From the NCBI RefSeq assembly GCF_012273895.1, contig NC_052102.1, forward strand, positions 3,246,917-3,310,916: a DNA stretch of 64,000 nucleotides, given 5' to 3'. The notes beneath the pieces were generated by a model, which saw only the letters and a program-made list of their open reading frames with translations, ran no database searches and was not told the DNA's origin. The position numbers were made by a program, and so were the translations under genes. The stretch comes from Zerene cesonia. Taxonomy: Eukaryota > Arthropoda > Insecta > Lepidoptera > Pieridae. Positions 1 to 12,612 of the stretch are shown in pieces. Every line of letters starts with the position of its first letter. Position 1 is the first letter of the stretch.

Positions 1-1569
1 TTGAGTATATAAGTTTGTTTAATCTTACACGGCGCACCACCTTTTATGCAATGCATATGAGTTATTGAGTGGAATAATACATGTCAATGGTTATTTATAT
101 GATTTAGTGTACCTTATCTCGTGTACCTAAAATGCATTGTTTGGCTATTTCTTGTTTGTGTCTAAAGGGATTGGATAGGATGGATTATTCATTATGGCAG
201 ATATTGTTTTAGACGATCGAAATTAGATTTTAATCAATATTATTATTATTCGTTCTGTATTTCTTAGAAGAGTGAATAGGCAATAAATGCTAAAGGGAAT
301 TTGGTCAGGTCGGCCTTAAATAAATGTATCGACCATATGCAGAATAATAAGAGAGATTTTATTCAAAAAGCACTTCATATCACGTAGATGATACCTATTC
401 TTGGGCTTTGTAAACGCTTGAACTCGCAAGAAATTCGCGTATCGCTTGATTAGGTAAAGTCGTACGAAACCTTTGTAAATGAGAATCATCTTGTTACAAA
501 GTTATAATATATATATACATATTGTAATTGTGTACGCATGTCAGCAATTAAGGGGCATGTTGTTTGCATACCCTGTCCGGTGTCAAGTGACGGCTCGGCG
601 TGCGCTAGCCGGCGTAACAAGCACTTATTACGTACCTATGAACACCGCATAAACGGTTTGCGGCTATAAATGTATTTTCTTATATTTTAGCACTAGTGTC
701 ACATTACGTATCTTAAAACACATATAAATCTACTGGAAAATGTCATAAAACGTTATATTTTATTATAAATCAATATTGCTTTAAGCTGAAGCATTATGTA
801 AAGATGTACTTTTTAATATACATTACATTACGGTATTACGAAACATTTAAAGTACAAGTGACTATGATGTGTCTTTCACACTGTATCGAGTTCCAAATAT
901 CCGCGATATACCTACACACATCGATCTTTATTAAATGCTAAATAGATGTTTTATTATGTAGATATTTTATTTGAATATCCAACATAAAATATAAATTGTG
1001 TAGTGAAACAGCATTTCCATTAAACAATTTATTGAAGTCAGTTTAGCATAAATACAAGCTTGCTGTGTGATTTTAATTAGAACGTACGCTATGCCATAAT
1101 CATCCATCATCATATAAATCATGCCACGATCCCATTTTTATTTCAACGATTTTGCATAAAAGCAATCTATTAATGAATCCATCGGAAGCCTTTAATTTTT
1201 CAAACATTTTAATATTGGTAAAGCATACGTATTTTGAGTCGGTTCAATATGTGCGCATGTTCATCATGGGTATTGATAATTCACGTCGACGCAATTCACA
1301 TAAATATGCAGCTTTTATTAAATTTCCGTAATAAAACACGAATCCTGCAAAATTTTAATTAATTGCGCTTTTTTGAAAGTAATTTTAATCACAATTGTTT
1401 GTGAGGTGAATTCATTTTGCATGTTAAGATTTATGAAATCGTATTATACTCAGCTTTAGTATATTTATTTAACTTTGACAATAGTGTTACAATTTTATGT
1501 AACATTGTATTTCTTCTTCGGACACCAAATAATTTCTTATTTTTAAAAAGGTTCGATCATAATAATTAT
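1..1569. other. AT-rich non-coding DNA
   Basis: No open frame with splice signals, no recognisable repeat family and no RNA gene was seen in this stretch. It ends at an assembly gap, so a gene beginning or ending in the gap cannot be excluded. Confidence 0.5.
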
Positions 1570-2569
1570 NNNNNNNNNNNNNNNNNNNNNNNNNNNNNNN
1601 NNNNNNNNNNNNNNNNNNNNNNNNNNNNNNNNNNNNNNNNNNNNNNNNNNNNNNNNNNNNNNNNNNNNNNNNNNNNNNNNNNNNNNNNNNNNNNNNNNNN
1701 NNNNNNNNNNNNNNNNNNNNNNNNNNNNNNNNNNNNNNNNNNNNNNNNNNNNNNNNNNNNNNNNNNNNNNNNNNNNNNNNNNNNNNNNNNNNNNNNNNNN
1801 NNNNNNNNNNNNNNNNNNNNNNNNNNNNNNNNNNNNNNNNNNNNNNNNNNNNNNNNNNNNNNNNNNNNNNNNNNNNNNNNNNNNNNNNNNNNNNNNNNNN
1901 NNNNNNNNNNNNNNNNNNNNNNNNNNNNNNNNNNNNNNNNNNNNNNNNNNNNNNNNNNNNNNNNNNNNNNNNNNNNNNNNNNNNNNNNNNNNNNNNNNNN
2001 NNNNNNNNNNNNNNNNNNNNNNNNNNNNNNNNNNNNNNNNNNNNNNNNNNNNNNNNNNNNNNNNNNNNNNNNNNNNNNNNNNNNNNNNNNNNNNNNNNNN
2101 NNNNNNNNNNNNNNNNNNNNNNNNNNNNNNNNNNNNNNNNNNNNNNNNNNNNNNNNNNNNNNNNNNNNNNNNNNNNNNNNNNNNNNNNNNNNNNNNNNNN
2201 NNNNNNNNNNNNNNNNNNNNNNNNNNNNNNNNNNNNNNNNNNNNNNNNNNNNNNNNNNNNNNNNNNNNNNNNNNNNNNNNNNNNNNNNNNNNNNNNNNNN
2301 NNNNNNNNNNNNNNNNNNNNNNNNNNNNNNNNNNNNNNNNNNNNNNNNNNNNNNNNNNNNNNNNNNNNNNNNNNNNNNNNNNNNNNNNNNNNNNNNNNNN
2401 NNNNNNNNNNNNNNNNNNNNNNNNNNNNNNNNNNNNNNNNNNNNNNNNNNNNNNNNNNNNNNNNNNNNNNNNNNNNNNNNNNNNNNNNNNNNNNNNNNNN
2501 NNNNNNNNNNNNNNNNNNNNNNNNNNNNNNNNNNNNNNNNNNNNNNNNNNNNNNNNNNNNNNNNNNNNN
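1570..2569. other. assembly gap (1000 N)
   Basis: Exactly 1000 unknown bases, the usual placeholder for a scaffold join of unknown length. The true distance between the flanks is not known. Confidence 0.99.
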
Positions 2570-3844
2570 TATATCCCTTAAACTGTTTAAACAGCAGTCG
2601 TGCTTGAATATCCCAGTTTTTATAATGTAGGCGTTAATCCATGTCCCATGGTGTTGCTTACAATTTTAACTTCATAAACTTAAACAAAACATGTATTCAC
2701 TATGTACTAACAAATTATTAATCGCGCAGTTTCACACCGTGTAATAAGAGGTAAGTATCAAGCTTCTGGGAATTCAACAGAGTCTATATGATAATAATCA
2801 TCGGAATTGTGCATAGAACAATACTTGCTCAAAAAATTCTTTGTGTTTAGTTTAATCCACCTGAAACAATACTTGGAATGTAATGATGATGATAATGATA
2901 TTATGTTATCTGTGGTAATGAAATTATAATTTCTTTCATGTTATAAATACGAAAACGTTAGATAAACCGATGCTATTTATCTATTTTAATATCTCTCTCA
3001 TATGTTACTTCGTTTAGCATTTATTTAGACAAAAAAGAGAATGTAAAAATTATTTATAGTAAGTAATATTATAATGTGTTAAAGGAGAGTGCATGAAGAC
3101 TTTAAGATTATTGTTTCCGAAGACATACGTAGGTAATAAGTAAATGTCAAAGTAGGTTTTCAGACGTATAACTAAAAACCAACACCCCGCATTGCGCCAA
3201 TCTTGCAGTAGGTAGATTATTAGATACATACAAAACATGTACAGTTTACGTGAAATACATAATTACAAATTAAGTCAGTTTGTTTTTTCGAAATCACATG
3301 ACCAGCTGAAAAATGTGACCTGTCTCTTCAAATAGAATAGTTATTACATAAATTGTAAACAAGATCAGTTAATATTTACACTCTGGCTTCTTGAACTCAA
3401 TGTGTCTGATAAGACGTCATAGAAGATAAATATGTCCTGCTTATAAACCTTGTATTAATAACATTGGCGATAGAGTATTAGTTCGCCCGTGGTTTACCTC
3501 GCGTGTACCTACTACAAAATATAATACTTCTTTGATTTTTGAAGAAGATGTAGTATGCATTTTTTTACGACTTGAGATGCTTACATCTCGTCAAATATTT
3601 AGTTCAGTTATATGTTTTTTTTAAATGAGGTGGCAAGTTATAGTAGGAAATAGATACATAATATTATAAATTTATTCAAATATAGTAGGAAATAGATACA
3701 TAATTGAATATTTTTTTTTTATTTCAAGTCTATTTTTTGAGTTTCGCGTATGCAAATTAATATATTGTAAGTTTTCGAGGGTAAGGTATAAATAAAGAAT
3801 ATATCACGGTAAAAAAGGAATTTTTGTGTTTTCACGGTTTTTAT
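2570..3844. other. AT-rich non-coding DNA with a short tandem duplication
   Basis: No gene seen. Around 3639-3702 a segment of about 22 bases containing TAGTAGGAAATAGATACATA occurs twice, separated by about 20 bases. A run of T follows near 3710. Otherwise featureless. Confidence 0.5.
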
Positions 3845-4147
3845 TGTGGGAGTCGTGCACACTTCGGCACGAATTGGGCCAGCTCGCACTGGGGAAGTAC
3901 CACACCCCCACAGAAAACCGGCGTGAAATAGTGGCATTGTGTGTCGTACGGCGAGGCCCGTTTCCTTTTCCTCACCCGTCCTAGTCCATTCCTTCTTTCC
4001 AGTCGTTAATCCTTTCCTTTTCCCTTACCCCATAAAAGCGGGCAGCGCATTCATAGAGGTACTACCTTTGCGAATGTTTATGGGCGGTGGTGATCGCTTA
4101 CCATCAGGCGAACCACCAGCTCAGCTGCCCGCTATGACAAAAAAAAA
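3845..4147 (-). mobile_element. lepidopteran SINE, near full length, Metulj-like
   Basis: This is the reverse complement of a repeat seen at least eight more times in the window. In its own sense it runs from a T-rich ATGTCATAGCGGGCAG start, through GGCGAACCACCAG-type and CACCGCCCATAAAC blocks, to a GGGTGTGGTACTTCCCC block and a CTCGACTCCCACA end. Almost the whole unit is present. I recall a family of this kind from nymphalid butterflies (Metulj), but the name is from memory and unchecked. The orientation sign refers to that sense. Confidence 0.8.
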
Positions 4148-4303
4148 GGCGACAGGGAAGAGAGCAAAATGAGCCCCTGAAACCCTCACTCTTCGTACGA
4201 AACGCAGTAGCTATATGTTAGTAATATCAACGCCGCTTATCTTATAAGGGGGTGTGGATCGTAGCTCGGTGTGAGCTGGCCTTAAACATGCTCGTCTCCC
4301 ACA
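4148..4303 (+). mobile_element. 3' half of the same SINE, opposite orientation
   Basis: The segment has the decayed second half of the SINE: a CCCTCACTCTTCGTACGAAAC block, GGGGGTGTGGA, GGTGTGAGCTGGCC and the terminal CGTCTCCCACATTA. It abuts the minus-oriented copy at 3845-4147, so two SINEs lie head to head. Its end is only about 24 bases from the stop codon of the neighbouring protease homologue. Confidence 0.65.
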
Positions 4304-4326
4304 TTAAACAAGTACATATCTTCTTA

Positions 4327-7300
4327 TTAAATTATACTATGTACATACTTATTAAAGTATGAAATATTTGTAAGAACAGCGAAATGTGGTACTTGGCTGC
4401 TTGTTCCACCGGCGGAGAGGATACCGACGAGAGTTTTGTTGTAAATCGCACCTCCACCATTGTCGCTTAACCTACGTTGCTAAAACAATTGCATTAAAAA
4501 TATAAGTATATGTCACAAAATAAATATTTATGATATGGCTACCTACAACATTGGAATGTTATTAAATCGTAAAAAATGGGGCCCACGAAAAATCTTAGTG
4601 AGAACCTGAGACTTCGTATTGGCGCGCAATGTGTTTAGATTAAAATCGGTCATTCTAATTGACAGTAATTGTAGGTTAAATAGATATTCGGCCTATGTAC
4701 CAAGTAGTACGTAAGTATTATAATGCTTTCTTTCCTAATTCCTGAATATATTTAGGAAAAAACTATTGTTATTATATGACAAATAGACACTCAAATTTTA
4801 TTTATTCTCTGTATAGATGAACAGCTAAACATTAGTCAATTAACTTACTAAATTAAATAAGCAGGTATTAAAGTGTGTGTTGGTTTGCTTGTCTTTCTTT
4901 CACATCGAAACAAAACTATTTAGTGTTTTGACTCTAGAGATAGGTAGTTAGGAGGCTAGGATTACATAAGCTTCTATTTAATGCGGTTAAATAAAACATA
5001 TCATTATCTTGGAAATAATCCTTTACCACGCGGGCGAAGACGGGGGAGAACAGCTAGTAGGTAATAAGTGACTTAATTTTGTGCCGACCTACTTACAGGA
5101 TTATATCTCACACAAAAGTTTGAGGGCGTTATCAGATGTCCGTACTGTTCCTGACATTCCAATTTCTCCACAACTGCCATTATGGAACAGAGTGGCATAT
5201 TTTGGTACTTTACTACCTTCTCCTGTAGGTGCAATATAAATATAAGTATATAGTTCGACATTTAGGTAGATACATGTAAAATAACATAAATTCAATATTA
5301 TATTCTGAAGTTATTATTTTTACAGAAAGCTAAATATAGTTTTGTGGTAGAAAACGGAGTACGTTTCATTCGATACCCGTCGGTTACTCAGATAACAGAC
5401 TTCTATTGCCAAAAGACAAAATAGTTCCTTTGTTATTTAACAATTTCTGTACTTAAGTGCGTCAATAGGCACTGTGACTTGTAAACATGAATTATTTATG
5501 GTCATATAGTCAGAACATACACATAGTCGATAGCGAATATTTTTTGTAAGTGCGCCACCTAGTTACTGTACAAAGAACTCATTGATATTGGCTTAGAATA
5601 TTGAAAACTTACGCAACGTAGTAAGCTTCCTTTTTCTCAGAAGATGGCGCTATAACAAAAAATTCAAAATACTTGAAACAGATTTCAAAACGTACTGGGC
5701 CTCCCCATCCGTATACATTCAGAGGAGTGTTAACGTGGAATGCGACATTCGCTTCTAGGAGAACGGCCTTTTCTACGCCGCCACCGTCTTCAAAATCTAC
5801 ATGTTCCTGTAAATATTGGATAATTTATTTCTTTACACACTGAAATTTAATGAAATATCAATATATACCCAGTGCTTTCTTTCAATAATTGTGATTGAAT
5901 CATATATATATAATGCTATGTAAAAAACTTTTTTCGATAGTCATGTTCTGACACAAAAATTGTGACGCTAATATATATACTTATACAAATGGTAAATAAA
6001 TTTATATAAATAATGAAAAAAAAAACACCAGATGTAAAATTTTAACTAGCTTTTATACGATATTCCGTGTTAAAATTAAAAACTTATTTACATATACTGC
6101 TAATATTTGAACTTTATATGTATAAAATTTTCTAAATAATGTTCTTGTCAACGATTACAGTACTCAAATTCAACCGAAATGTTTTTCAAAGCATGATGAA
6201 AGTTTGTCAGATCTCAGGTGCTATACATAATTAGGTAAAAAGTTAATAACCTTTTAAAAGCTGAAGAAATAAGATCGACTTTTTAGCATAAATTCTTTAG
6301 GAGGTTTGGTTTAACATCTCTAAAATTAAAACAAATGGCTAAAATAGTAGATACATAATGCTTACACTAATTTCGGTTATATTTAAACATATTCCAATTT
6401 TTGTTATAACGGTATCATTTCTATTGATGTTAAAATAATTGGACGCAAAATAATATTACTGGAAAGGCGATTGATATGAAAAATTATACATATATACGTT
6501 ATGTTGATTAAGGACTTAATAAGTGTCCACTTATTCTACACTAATGATTCGCCCCGGCTTCGCCAGTGGTTAAAGAATTTTTGAAATCAGTCCAGCAGTT
6601 TACAAGATTAGTGCGTTAAACAAACTTCAGATTGCTTGAAAAAGTTGCTCAATATGTTGCTCAAATTTTTATCTTGGAATGACAGCAAGGTGAATGACTA
6701 CCTCACCTGTAAAACCAACAGTGCAATGTCATTATCAAGTTTGTTTAAGTGTCGAAAATACTCGTGCTTTTTCAATTCAATCACTGTAATAACTTGCCTG
6801 AAAATAATTTTGTATCAATATATTAAGAAAAACCTTTATTTTTTATTACATACTTTTCCCTTCAACATACCAGGATCAAGATCGGGCACGAAGGAATTAA
6901 TAACATACGTGAAAGTTTCATCGTACTTACTAGGATAAGGAAAAACCCGGGCAAATAGAATCGTGACCATATTCTGTATAAATCAACGTCTCCCTCACCT
7001 TCCGTACTCTCGCACAATTTAATCTCATGTCAGTTATTGTGTGGGGACACAGATATTCAGTCGTATGTTTTTTATAGATATATTGCAAAATGTATATTTT
7101 TTATAAATGTATATTATTTAAATATAAAATAATATTGGCAGCCATTATATTTTAAACAAAAAAGTAAATACTCCTAGCTTATACACATAAATTAACATTG
7201 TAGCAATCGCAATAGCTTTGTTAACTTGCCATGAGAAACTAAATGAATGTACCTATTTAATTAATTCAATACACAATAAAATCGTAGGACTTAATAAGTA

Positions 7301-9382
7301 TATTTATAGTAAATATTTTAGTATTTGAAAAAAAAAGGGTTCCAGTAATTAGTTTCCTCAATATATCCATATATATTGGCCTCTAATCGAGTTTGAGACA
7401 TCTTTATTCTCATCGGAAATTAATCCCTTCCCTTTAAATGCCTTACCCATTAGCAGTTATCGATTCAGCGCCTACTTTCACAGTAATCGGCTCCCCTTTG
7501 TGTTTTGCGAAGCAGCTAGCCGCCGTAATAACAATCCTGCTGCCCGTCAAACATCCAGAACAATACCAAGTACTATAAACTATTAAAACGTGATGCGGTA
7601 TTTCTGTTATATTTGCGAGCAGATCACGTTCCGAGGTAGAGTAGGAATATGGAATGCGTCCCGTCTCTGGCAAGTAACGATACGACGACGTTCCAGCCAG
7701 TATGAATAAGATAATATACGTAAACCTGAAAATAAAGTTAGTTTTGAATGAAAAGTATATCGAATATTTTGCAATCAATATTTTAGATATTTCGGAGAAT
7801 AATTTTTGTGGTTCTATATCTCCTCAATAAAAATTGTACATTTGAAACATGATGATTGTAATAATATTCAATTAGAAAATCACGAAAGATGTAGAATACT
7901 CTTGTTTATTACGTCTTTAAAAAAAATGTAAAGTGACATGTCGCTTCACTAACCCAAATTTGTTAATAGGATGTTATTCATTCTTGATTTTCACTTAAAA
8001 GTAAAACTGAGTTTTCGATAAATTTTGAGGCGACTAATTCAAAAATAAAAATTATTTAAATGATTTATAAATTAGTTCAAACGTATGAACCATAAAAAAT
8101 AAATCGATACCGTGAAAAAAAAACAAATCTATGGCTTTAAAGATTGCAGACGGTTGTCTGAATATTCACCCGATTTCGATATATCATAAACTTCGTTTCG
8201 AAACCACTGAAAATTACATGACAGTTGGTTAAACGGAGCATGAAAGTTAGTATCGGAATCTGGTTATTTTTTAAGTAAATTTCGAAATTTCATAATGCTT
8301 TATAATTCTCGATAGTTATGTTTCTTAAACGCCTCGTGGTTTGAAATCTGTAAATCTTAAATTAAAAACCCACCTGTAAAAATGTGAAGTCATCTATAGG
8401 TACAATAAAAATTTTCGTATTTAATGCTTTGTATAATTTACATTAAAATTCTACGGCACCCATAATAAAACACAAATTGTTACTATTTTTATTGAATTTT
8501 TTTTTCACTTATTTCACAAACACGTTTTCGTCAAAACTCAATTCACATATTAAAACCAAATTTATTAACGCTGGCGACACCAGGTGTCATTTTGTATATA
8601 AATAAAGTAACAACTTATTCAATCACAAAGTTATTTCTCAGAAAAAATGTGTAATACTAAACCGATATTATGATATTACAAAATAATATGAATCCTCTCC
8701 GCAGCCTAAAGTAAATTTCGAGGCTTAGACAGTAATCCCTTATGAGTTTTTGTCCGGAACGTAACAGATTTTGTTCAGACCGGCTTCTCTTTTACTTCCA
8801 AGCCATATCCAAGCGGAACTAATCTAGTGTGCCTATTATGTACGGAGAACGAACACTGCCAGTGTTCTTGTAAATCAATATTCATTTAAAAATAAACTGT
8901 TTATAAATGCTATGCAGATTAGTTTATCAAGCGAATAAATTGGCAGTAGCATATAATTTTGATCATAATAGGTATTTCAATATATGTAGTCGTATATATT
9001 ACTGGGTGTGAGTAATTTTGATAAGATTTTCACCATATATGTTCCCACTGTCTCCTATGAGAATTCAGGCCATAATCCACAAGTACAAATTGGCAGCTGT
9101 AACATGTCATCGAATTCTTAATTTTTGGTCATGCCGGTTTCCTCACGATGTTTTCCGTTTCGAGCAGTAGTATGTTTATATTATTAGTATGATTATAATG
9201 GGCAGATAAATTGAAAAATCAATTATATCTTACACGTTGGTCTGGTTCTCGAACCCTTTCGACTTTTCGATTTAAATCCGAATTCCCAACCACTGAGCTA
9301 CCATTATACTGCTTGTGTGTATATTATACCCGTGTAATAAGGTTTACAGTACTGCAATGGTATTGTTTACTTACATAGTCAT
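4327..9382 (-). CDS. serine protease homologue (S1 fold, inactive triad)
   Basis: Seven coding exons fit in phase: 9382-9375, 7725-7447, 6929-6871, 6792-6707, 5806-5696, 5222-5097 and 4479-4327 (stop), giving 273 residues. The first exon codes only ATG-ACT-AT; joined to the next it gives a signal peptide starting MTMFTYIILFILAG. The fold is shown by CSG...ITAASCF (about residues 58-75), NDIALLVL (about 136), YGWGG (about 176) and SDNGGGA (about 228-234). The catalytic His is Ser, the Asp (D137) is kept, and the catalytic Ser is Asn (N230), so proteolysis is not expected. There is no RIVGG activation site; GRIPYS stands there. The Cys pair that normally braces the primary pocket is missing on both sides. 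Known non-catalytic homologues act as cofactors or decoys in haemolymph, gut or seminal fluid; which applies here is unknown. Exons 2-7 are strong; the 8-base first exon is the weakest part. Confidence 0.8.
9031..9260 (+). repeat. dispersed lepidopteran repeat, decayed copy
   Basis: It matches the better copy at 38811-39076: ATATATGTTCCCACTG, CTCCTATGAG, CAGGCCATAATC, GCCGGTTTCCTCACGATG, CAGATAAATTGAAAAATCAA and a final TCTCGAACCC. It is a SINE-like repeat common in moths and butterflies. It lies in the first intron of the minus-strand protease homologue. Confidence 0.7.
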
Positions 9383-11791
9383 ATTCAAAGTATGAATTTT
9401 AATGGTATTGATTTGTTTCAGCCGTTTGCCGCATAATAGCAAATATTTTCAAGAGTCGCTTGTTATCGTTAGCGAGATCTCGGCTCGAGACTTGATTTAA
9501 GTATGGAAGCGATAAACAAAGGGCTCTATAAAATTCTCAATCATACTTTGTAAGCTGTATGGCTGATATGGGGTTTATGTGTTCTGTTTATTGCGTTATA
9601 TTTTTATTCGACGCTAGAAATTGAGTGGGTCTTAAGACGTTGGGTATAAGATACAGTTTTGATTACGTCACTTCGGGTAAAACATGTTAGTCACGCGTTA
9701 TTATGAGTTGAAGAATTCAAGGGTACCCTCCACAGTTTGGAGAAACGTGTCTAAAACTATGTGCGTCTTTGTGCCATAAAATTCTCATCACGTCCGCGGA
9801 AGGAAGTCGGACGGATTTACTTTTTGTTTCATAATACTAGAAAAGTGTATAAGTCAACAGTGAACAGCGAAGTTCTTGTCTGTTTATTAAATTACAGTCT
9901 GCTCACATTTTATTTGTTGAAACTTACGGAAGTTATAATAATTTCCATTCGAAATGCTATGATTACTAGCGAAAACTTTTTTCTATATAATAATAGAAAT
10001 ACCAATATATAATCTGAATTTAAATTACTTATTTTAAATTCATATTGTATCTTTATCTTATTAATTCTGTAGAGTGTAGTTAGTTAACAAAATGTAAATA
10101 ACTTTTAAGCCATAGTCAATTTACCTGAAGAATCGTTTATATCCATAATTGTTCAGTAAATAGATTCGATTCGCAACTGCAGTCTATACTTTCCAAATAT
10201 TCAATATCAGAATCATGCAATAAAGATAATTGACTGAGTTATTTATCGTGATTGCCCTAACACTTCTGTTCATTCACGATAAAGGTCAGTCGCATTGATC
10301 AAGGATCCAGTTGGCCTTAACGATTCCAGACAAATTAACCCGGAGCTTTTACTAATCGCGTTGTGGTAATAACGGCCAATTATCGAAATTACAGTATTCA
10401 GAGTAACGTCTTTACAACTGCGGCGATTTTAATCTGAATTTTAACTGTAAAAATTGTTTCATCGAGTTATTTTGGTAACTCAAAAAACGGGACTAGATTA
10501 ATTAAAAAAGTTTTGCACGAGGGACCAGAATATTTGATTAGGTCAGGATTATAACAATTTTCCTTTGTATTAATTAATATAAAGGTTAAACTTTATATAA
10601 TAAGCAGTTTTATATATTATTACGTCGTGATATTATATTTTAAACAATCTGAATGAACAAATTAATTAAATATTTGTAAAAAATATAAATAAAGATAGAG
10701 ATAAATTTCGCACAAAACACATAAATTTCAACGAATATGATATTTCTTTAACGTCTTTGATGATATTCATATAACACTTTGCTGGTTCTAACGACATTTG
10801 TTATTTTACCTGTCTCATTTGTTTTTGAGTAGAGTTGTAGGCATGGCTTTATCCAACCATCTGGTAGTGAAAATGTCTTGTTCTAGCAGATCTAAATTCA
10901 ATGAAAACTTGCGCGAAATGAACAGGCTTAAAAATCTATTCTATTAAGTGAATGGAATGATAAAAACAACAAATTGTACAATTACATTTTTATTGATGCC
11001 GGCGTAAAACTGTAAAAACCGTAAGATTATATTCCAGCTCGCGAGATCGTCATCTATCGATAAATTGCGATCCGTAAGAATTTCTTGCAATTTAACGCAT
11101 TATTATATTTTTAGAAAACGCTATGAATACACTGCAATTATGTAAATTCTCGATTTACTTTTACCAATCTTCAGTCAGGTGCAGTTTGCTATATCCGTTT
11201 TTAATTAAATCTAACCTAATCTAAGCCATCATATTGAATGTTTATTTTGCAATTTGACGGTTTTAAATCACTACATTGAAACTGAATTATTAACCATAAA
11301 ACAATGCATTAAAATGTAAGCCATATGATCACAATTTGTCGACAGTTTACAAAACAGAGGTGACATAGATATTGATTTAATTTGCACATGGAACACAATA
11401 ATATATTGTCTCGTACATGCACTTCTGTATAATTAAAACACAGTCGTGCTTATAAATTGCATTCTTGCATTGAGGTCCGTGAGTTTTTCAACACAGGATC
11501 ATTACTCCTCTCCAGCGCTGAGCTATTTGGTTCGCCGTATCTCGAGTGTTTGAAACAAAAGTTTTTAAACAAAAGCTGTTGAAGTTTTTGCAGTAATATG
11601 AAATGAATGCTTTTGGTTATCTCCCGCTTTTATATCCTGCTTGTATTATCTTTTTATTTGTTTGGTAGATTTAAATGGAGAGTATTTAAAATTATATGAT
11701 ATCATCATTGGCAAAAGTATATATTTATGTTTTAATGATATTAGGATAACCAGAGAACCTTAAAAATAAAAAAATTTTAATTTATTCTGTA
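9383..11791. other. non-coding DNA upstream of the protease homologue
   Basis: It must contain the promoter and 5' untranslated region of the minus-strand protease homologue, but I could not identify a convincing TATA box or start site. No other gene or repeat was recognised. Confidence 0.45.
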
Positions 11792-11990
11792 CTAGATTTC
11801 TGTTCGAGGCTGCGCCCGAAAAGTGAACGGGGCCTATGTGTGTGGGCCCTAGGCCCCGTTCCCGTGTTATTTCAGGATAAAAACTTTCTTTCTCAGATCG
11901 TAACCTATCTTTGTACCAAATTTCATCCAAATCGATTGAGTGGTTTAGGTAGAAGAGGCAAACTGACAGACAGAGCTACTTTCGCATTAA
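11792..11990 (-). mobile_element. decayed non-autonomous Helitron
   Basis: It begins with CTAG, as the reverse complement of a Helitron 3' end does, and carries the block TTTGTACCAAATTTCATCC followed by AAATCGATTG and GGTTTAGGTAGA. The same block is present in the copy at 42142-42337. A GC-rich hairpin lies near the CTAG end (GGGCC-containing palindrome at about 11829-11862). The other terminus is worn. Confidence 0.55.
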
Positions 11991-12237
11991 TTGATGTTGA
12001 TTTGCTGATTTGTTTGGTGTATTTCTATAATTAACTCAAATTTTTAATATGTTATGAAATTAAAAAGTATATGAGTCACGAGGGACAAAGTAATAAAATA
12101 TTTCCGTCAAAGTGTTTTCCTTTCATTGAACGCTGAAAGCAAACTAAACAATAAGAATTGACTTTCTAGTGCGTTCTCCACTTAAAGACCGCAACATTGA
12201 GCTATTGGTTGTTTTTTTAAGTCAATTTATTTGAAGA

Positions 12238-12436
12238 CTAGCTGCGCCCCGCGGTTTCACCCGCGTAAGTCCGTATCCCGTAGGAATATCGGGATAAATA
12301 GTTGCCTATATGTTATTCCAGTTGTCCAGCTAGCTACGTACCATATTTCATTGCAACCGGTTCAGTTGTTTTTGCGTGAAAGAGCAACAAACACGCACAC
12401 ATCCTTAAAAACTTTGGCATTTATAATATTAGTAGA
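12238..12436 (-). mobile_element. non-autonomous Helitron, CTAG-end family
   Basis: Read on the minus strand it ends in a CGCGG-type hairpin, GGGGCGCAG and CTAG. Its other end carries the reverse complement of GCATTTATAATATTAGTAG, and Helitrons of this family start TCCTACTAATATTATAAATG. A closely related, cleaner copy is at 24680-24880. The target site is consistent with insertion between A and T. Confidence 0.8.
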
Positions 12437-12449
12437 ACTTCGTAAATTT

Positions 12450-12612
12450 CCTTTCCAATCAGGTTGCCTGGCAGAGATTGCTGTTAAGCAATAAGGCCGC
12501 CTCTTGCACAAACGATGTCTTTTTTTTCTTTTTATAGTATTCTTGCTGTTTGTGTCTAAGTTTGTGCTATTGCACATACGCTTTATTAAGCGTTATAAAT
12601 AAAAATAAATAA
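12450..12612 (+). repeat. LINE 3' tail with AAAT microsatellite
   Basis: The sequence TTGCCTGGCAGAGATTGCTG followed by AAGCAATAAGGCCGCCTC and then TTTATTAAGCGTTATAAATA and repeated AAAT units looks like the 3' end of a non-LTR retrotransposon of a type common in Lepidoptera. A related tail is at about 13990-14085. No reverse transcriptase coding sequence is attached. Confidence 0.5.

Noticed and set aside
1417..2607. 396-codon open frame
   Set aside because: Most of it is the run of N; the few real codons at each end have no coding character.
5101..5228. Alternative frame of protease homologue exon 5
   Set aside because: It would end in KLLCEI and a stop; the chosen frame gives a normal CQEQYG...ITPSNFC segment and keeps phase on both sides.
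5603..5695. Read-through of protease homologue exon 4 past 5696
   Set aside because: The added residues do not resemble the fold, and the donor CCA|GTACGT gives phase 0, which matches the next exon, whereas the later donor leads to a stop.
7726..7778. Extension of the protease homologue exon upstream to 7778
   Set aside because: The frame there begins at TTG, not ATG, and an acceptor TTTTCAG lies at 7726; splicing from the ATG exon at 9382 explains the start better.
8778..8890. Plus-strand cysteine-rich frame (CLLCTENEHCQCSC)
   Set aside because: About 36 codons, with an acceptor-like TTGTTCAG but no upstream partner; it lies antisense in an intron and is probably chance.
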